Below, one piece after another: positions 6,466-6,480 of a stretch of DNA of 6,480 bases. Below the pieces are notes generated by a model. It made no database searches, had not been told where the DNA came from, and was given only the letters and a program-made list of their open reading frames with translations. The stretch covers positions 1 to 6,480 of the forward strand of contig CAXYWB010000129.1 in NCBI GenBank assembly GCA_964292695.1. Direction: 5' to 3'. Source of the DNA: UPXZ01 sp018055865 (GTDB lineage: Bacteria > Bacteroidota > Bacteroidia > Bacteroidales > Paludibacteraceae). Position 1 is the stretch's first letter. The number at the start of each line of letters is the position of its first letter. Made by a program: the position numbers and the translations under genes.

Positions 6466-6480
6466 GTACGTTAAAAAATA

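Overview
The window looks like chromosomal DNA of a Bacteroidota member, most likely Bacteroidales. The evidence is a hybrid two-component system protein (kinase, receiver and AraC-type regulator in one chain), TAnnTTTG-type promoter boxes, mostly weak Shine-Dalgarno sequences, and a cell-wall amidase of a type I associate with Bacteroidales. The species cannot be told from the sequence. I see no tRNA, rRNA, CRISPR array, transposase or intact mobile element.

Left part (1-3790), all genes on the minus strand. Read in transcription order, they are a small VOC-fold (glyoxalase-like) protein (3790-3395), a class I SAM-dependent methyltransferase (3327-2560), a secreted TolB/PD40-type beta-propeller protein (2453-1548), and a secreted zinc-dependent N-acetylmuramoyl-L-alanine amidase (from 1532, running off the left edge). 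The last two are separated by only 15 bp and form a clear envelope-directed operon, with its own candidate promoter at 2502-2509. The amidase frame is open through the window edge; 510 codons are visible.

Middle (3791-4220). This is a 430-bp, mostly AT-rich divergent intergenic region. It holds an 8-bp tandem repeat, a GC-richer island with a perfect hairpin, and helically phased ATGAAT/ATTCAT half-sites. No convincing gene is seen in it.

Right part (4221-6480). A complete 719-residue hybrid kinase/regulator lies on the plus strand. Its sensor is a compact bundle of six predicted membrane helices rather than the large periplasmic domain common in this class. Just after its stop is the most interesting signal in the window: an imperfect 18-bp direct repeat with a 21-bp period (15 of 18 identical), followed 20 bp later by a TATATTTG box. 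This is the layout expected of an AraC-family activator site feeding a promoter that reads out of the right edge. The inferred circuit is that the membrane kinase senses an unknown cue, phosphorylates its own receiver, and its AraC domain binds the repeat to activate the next gene.
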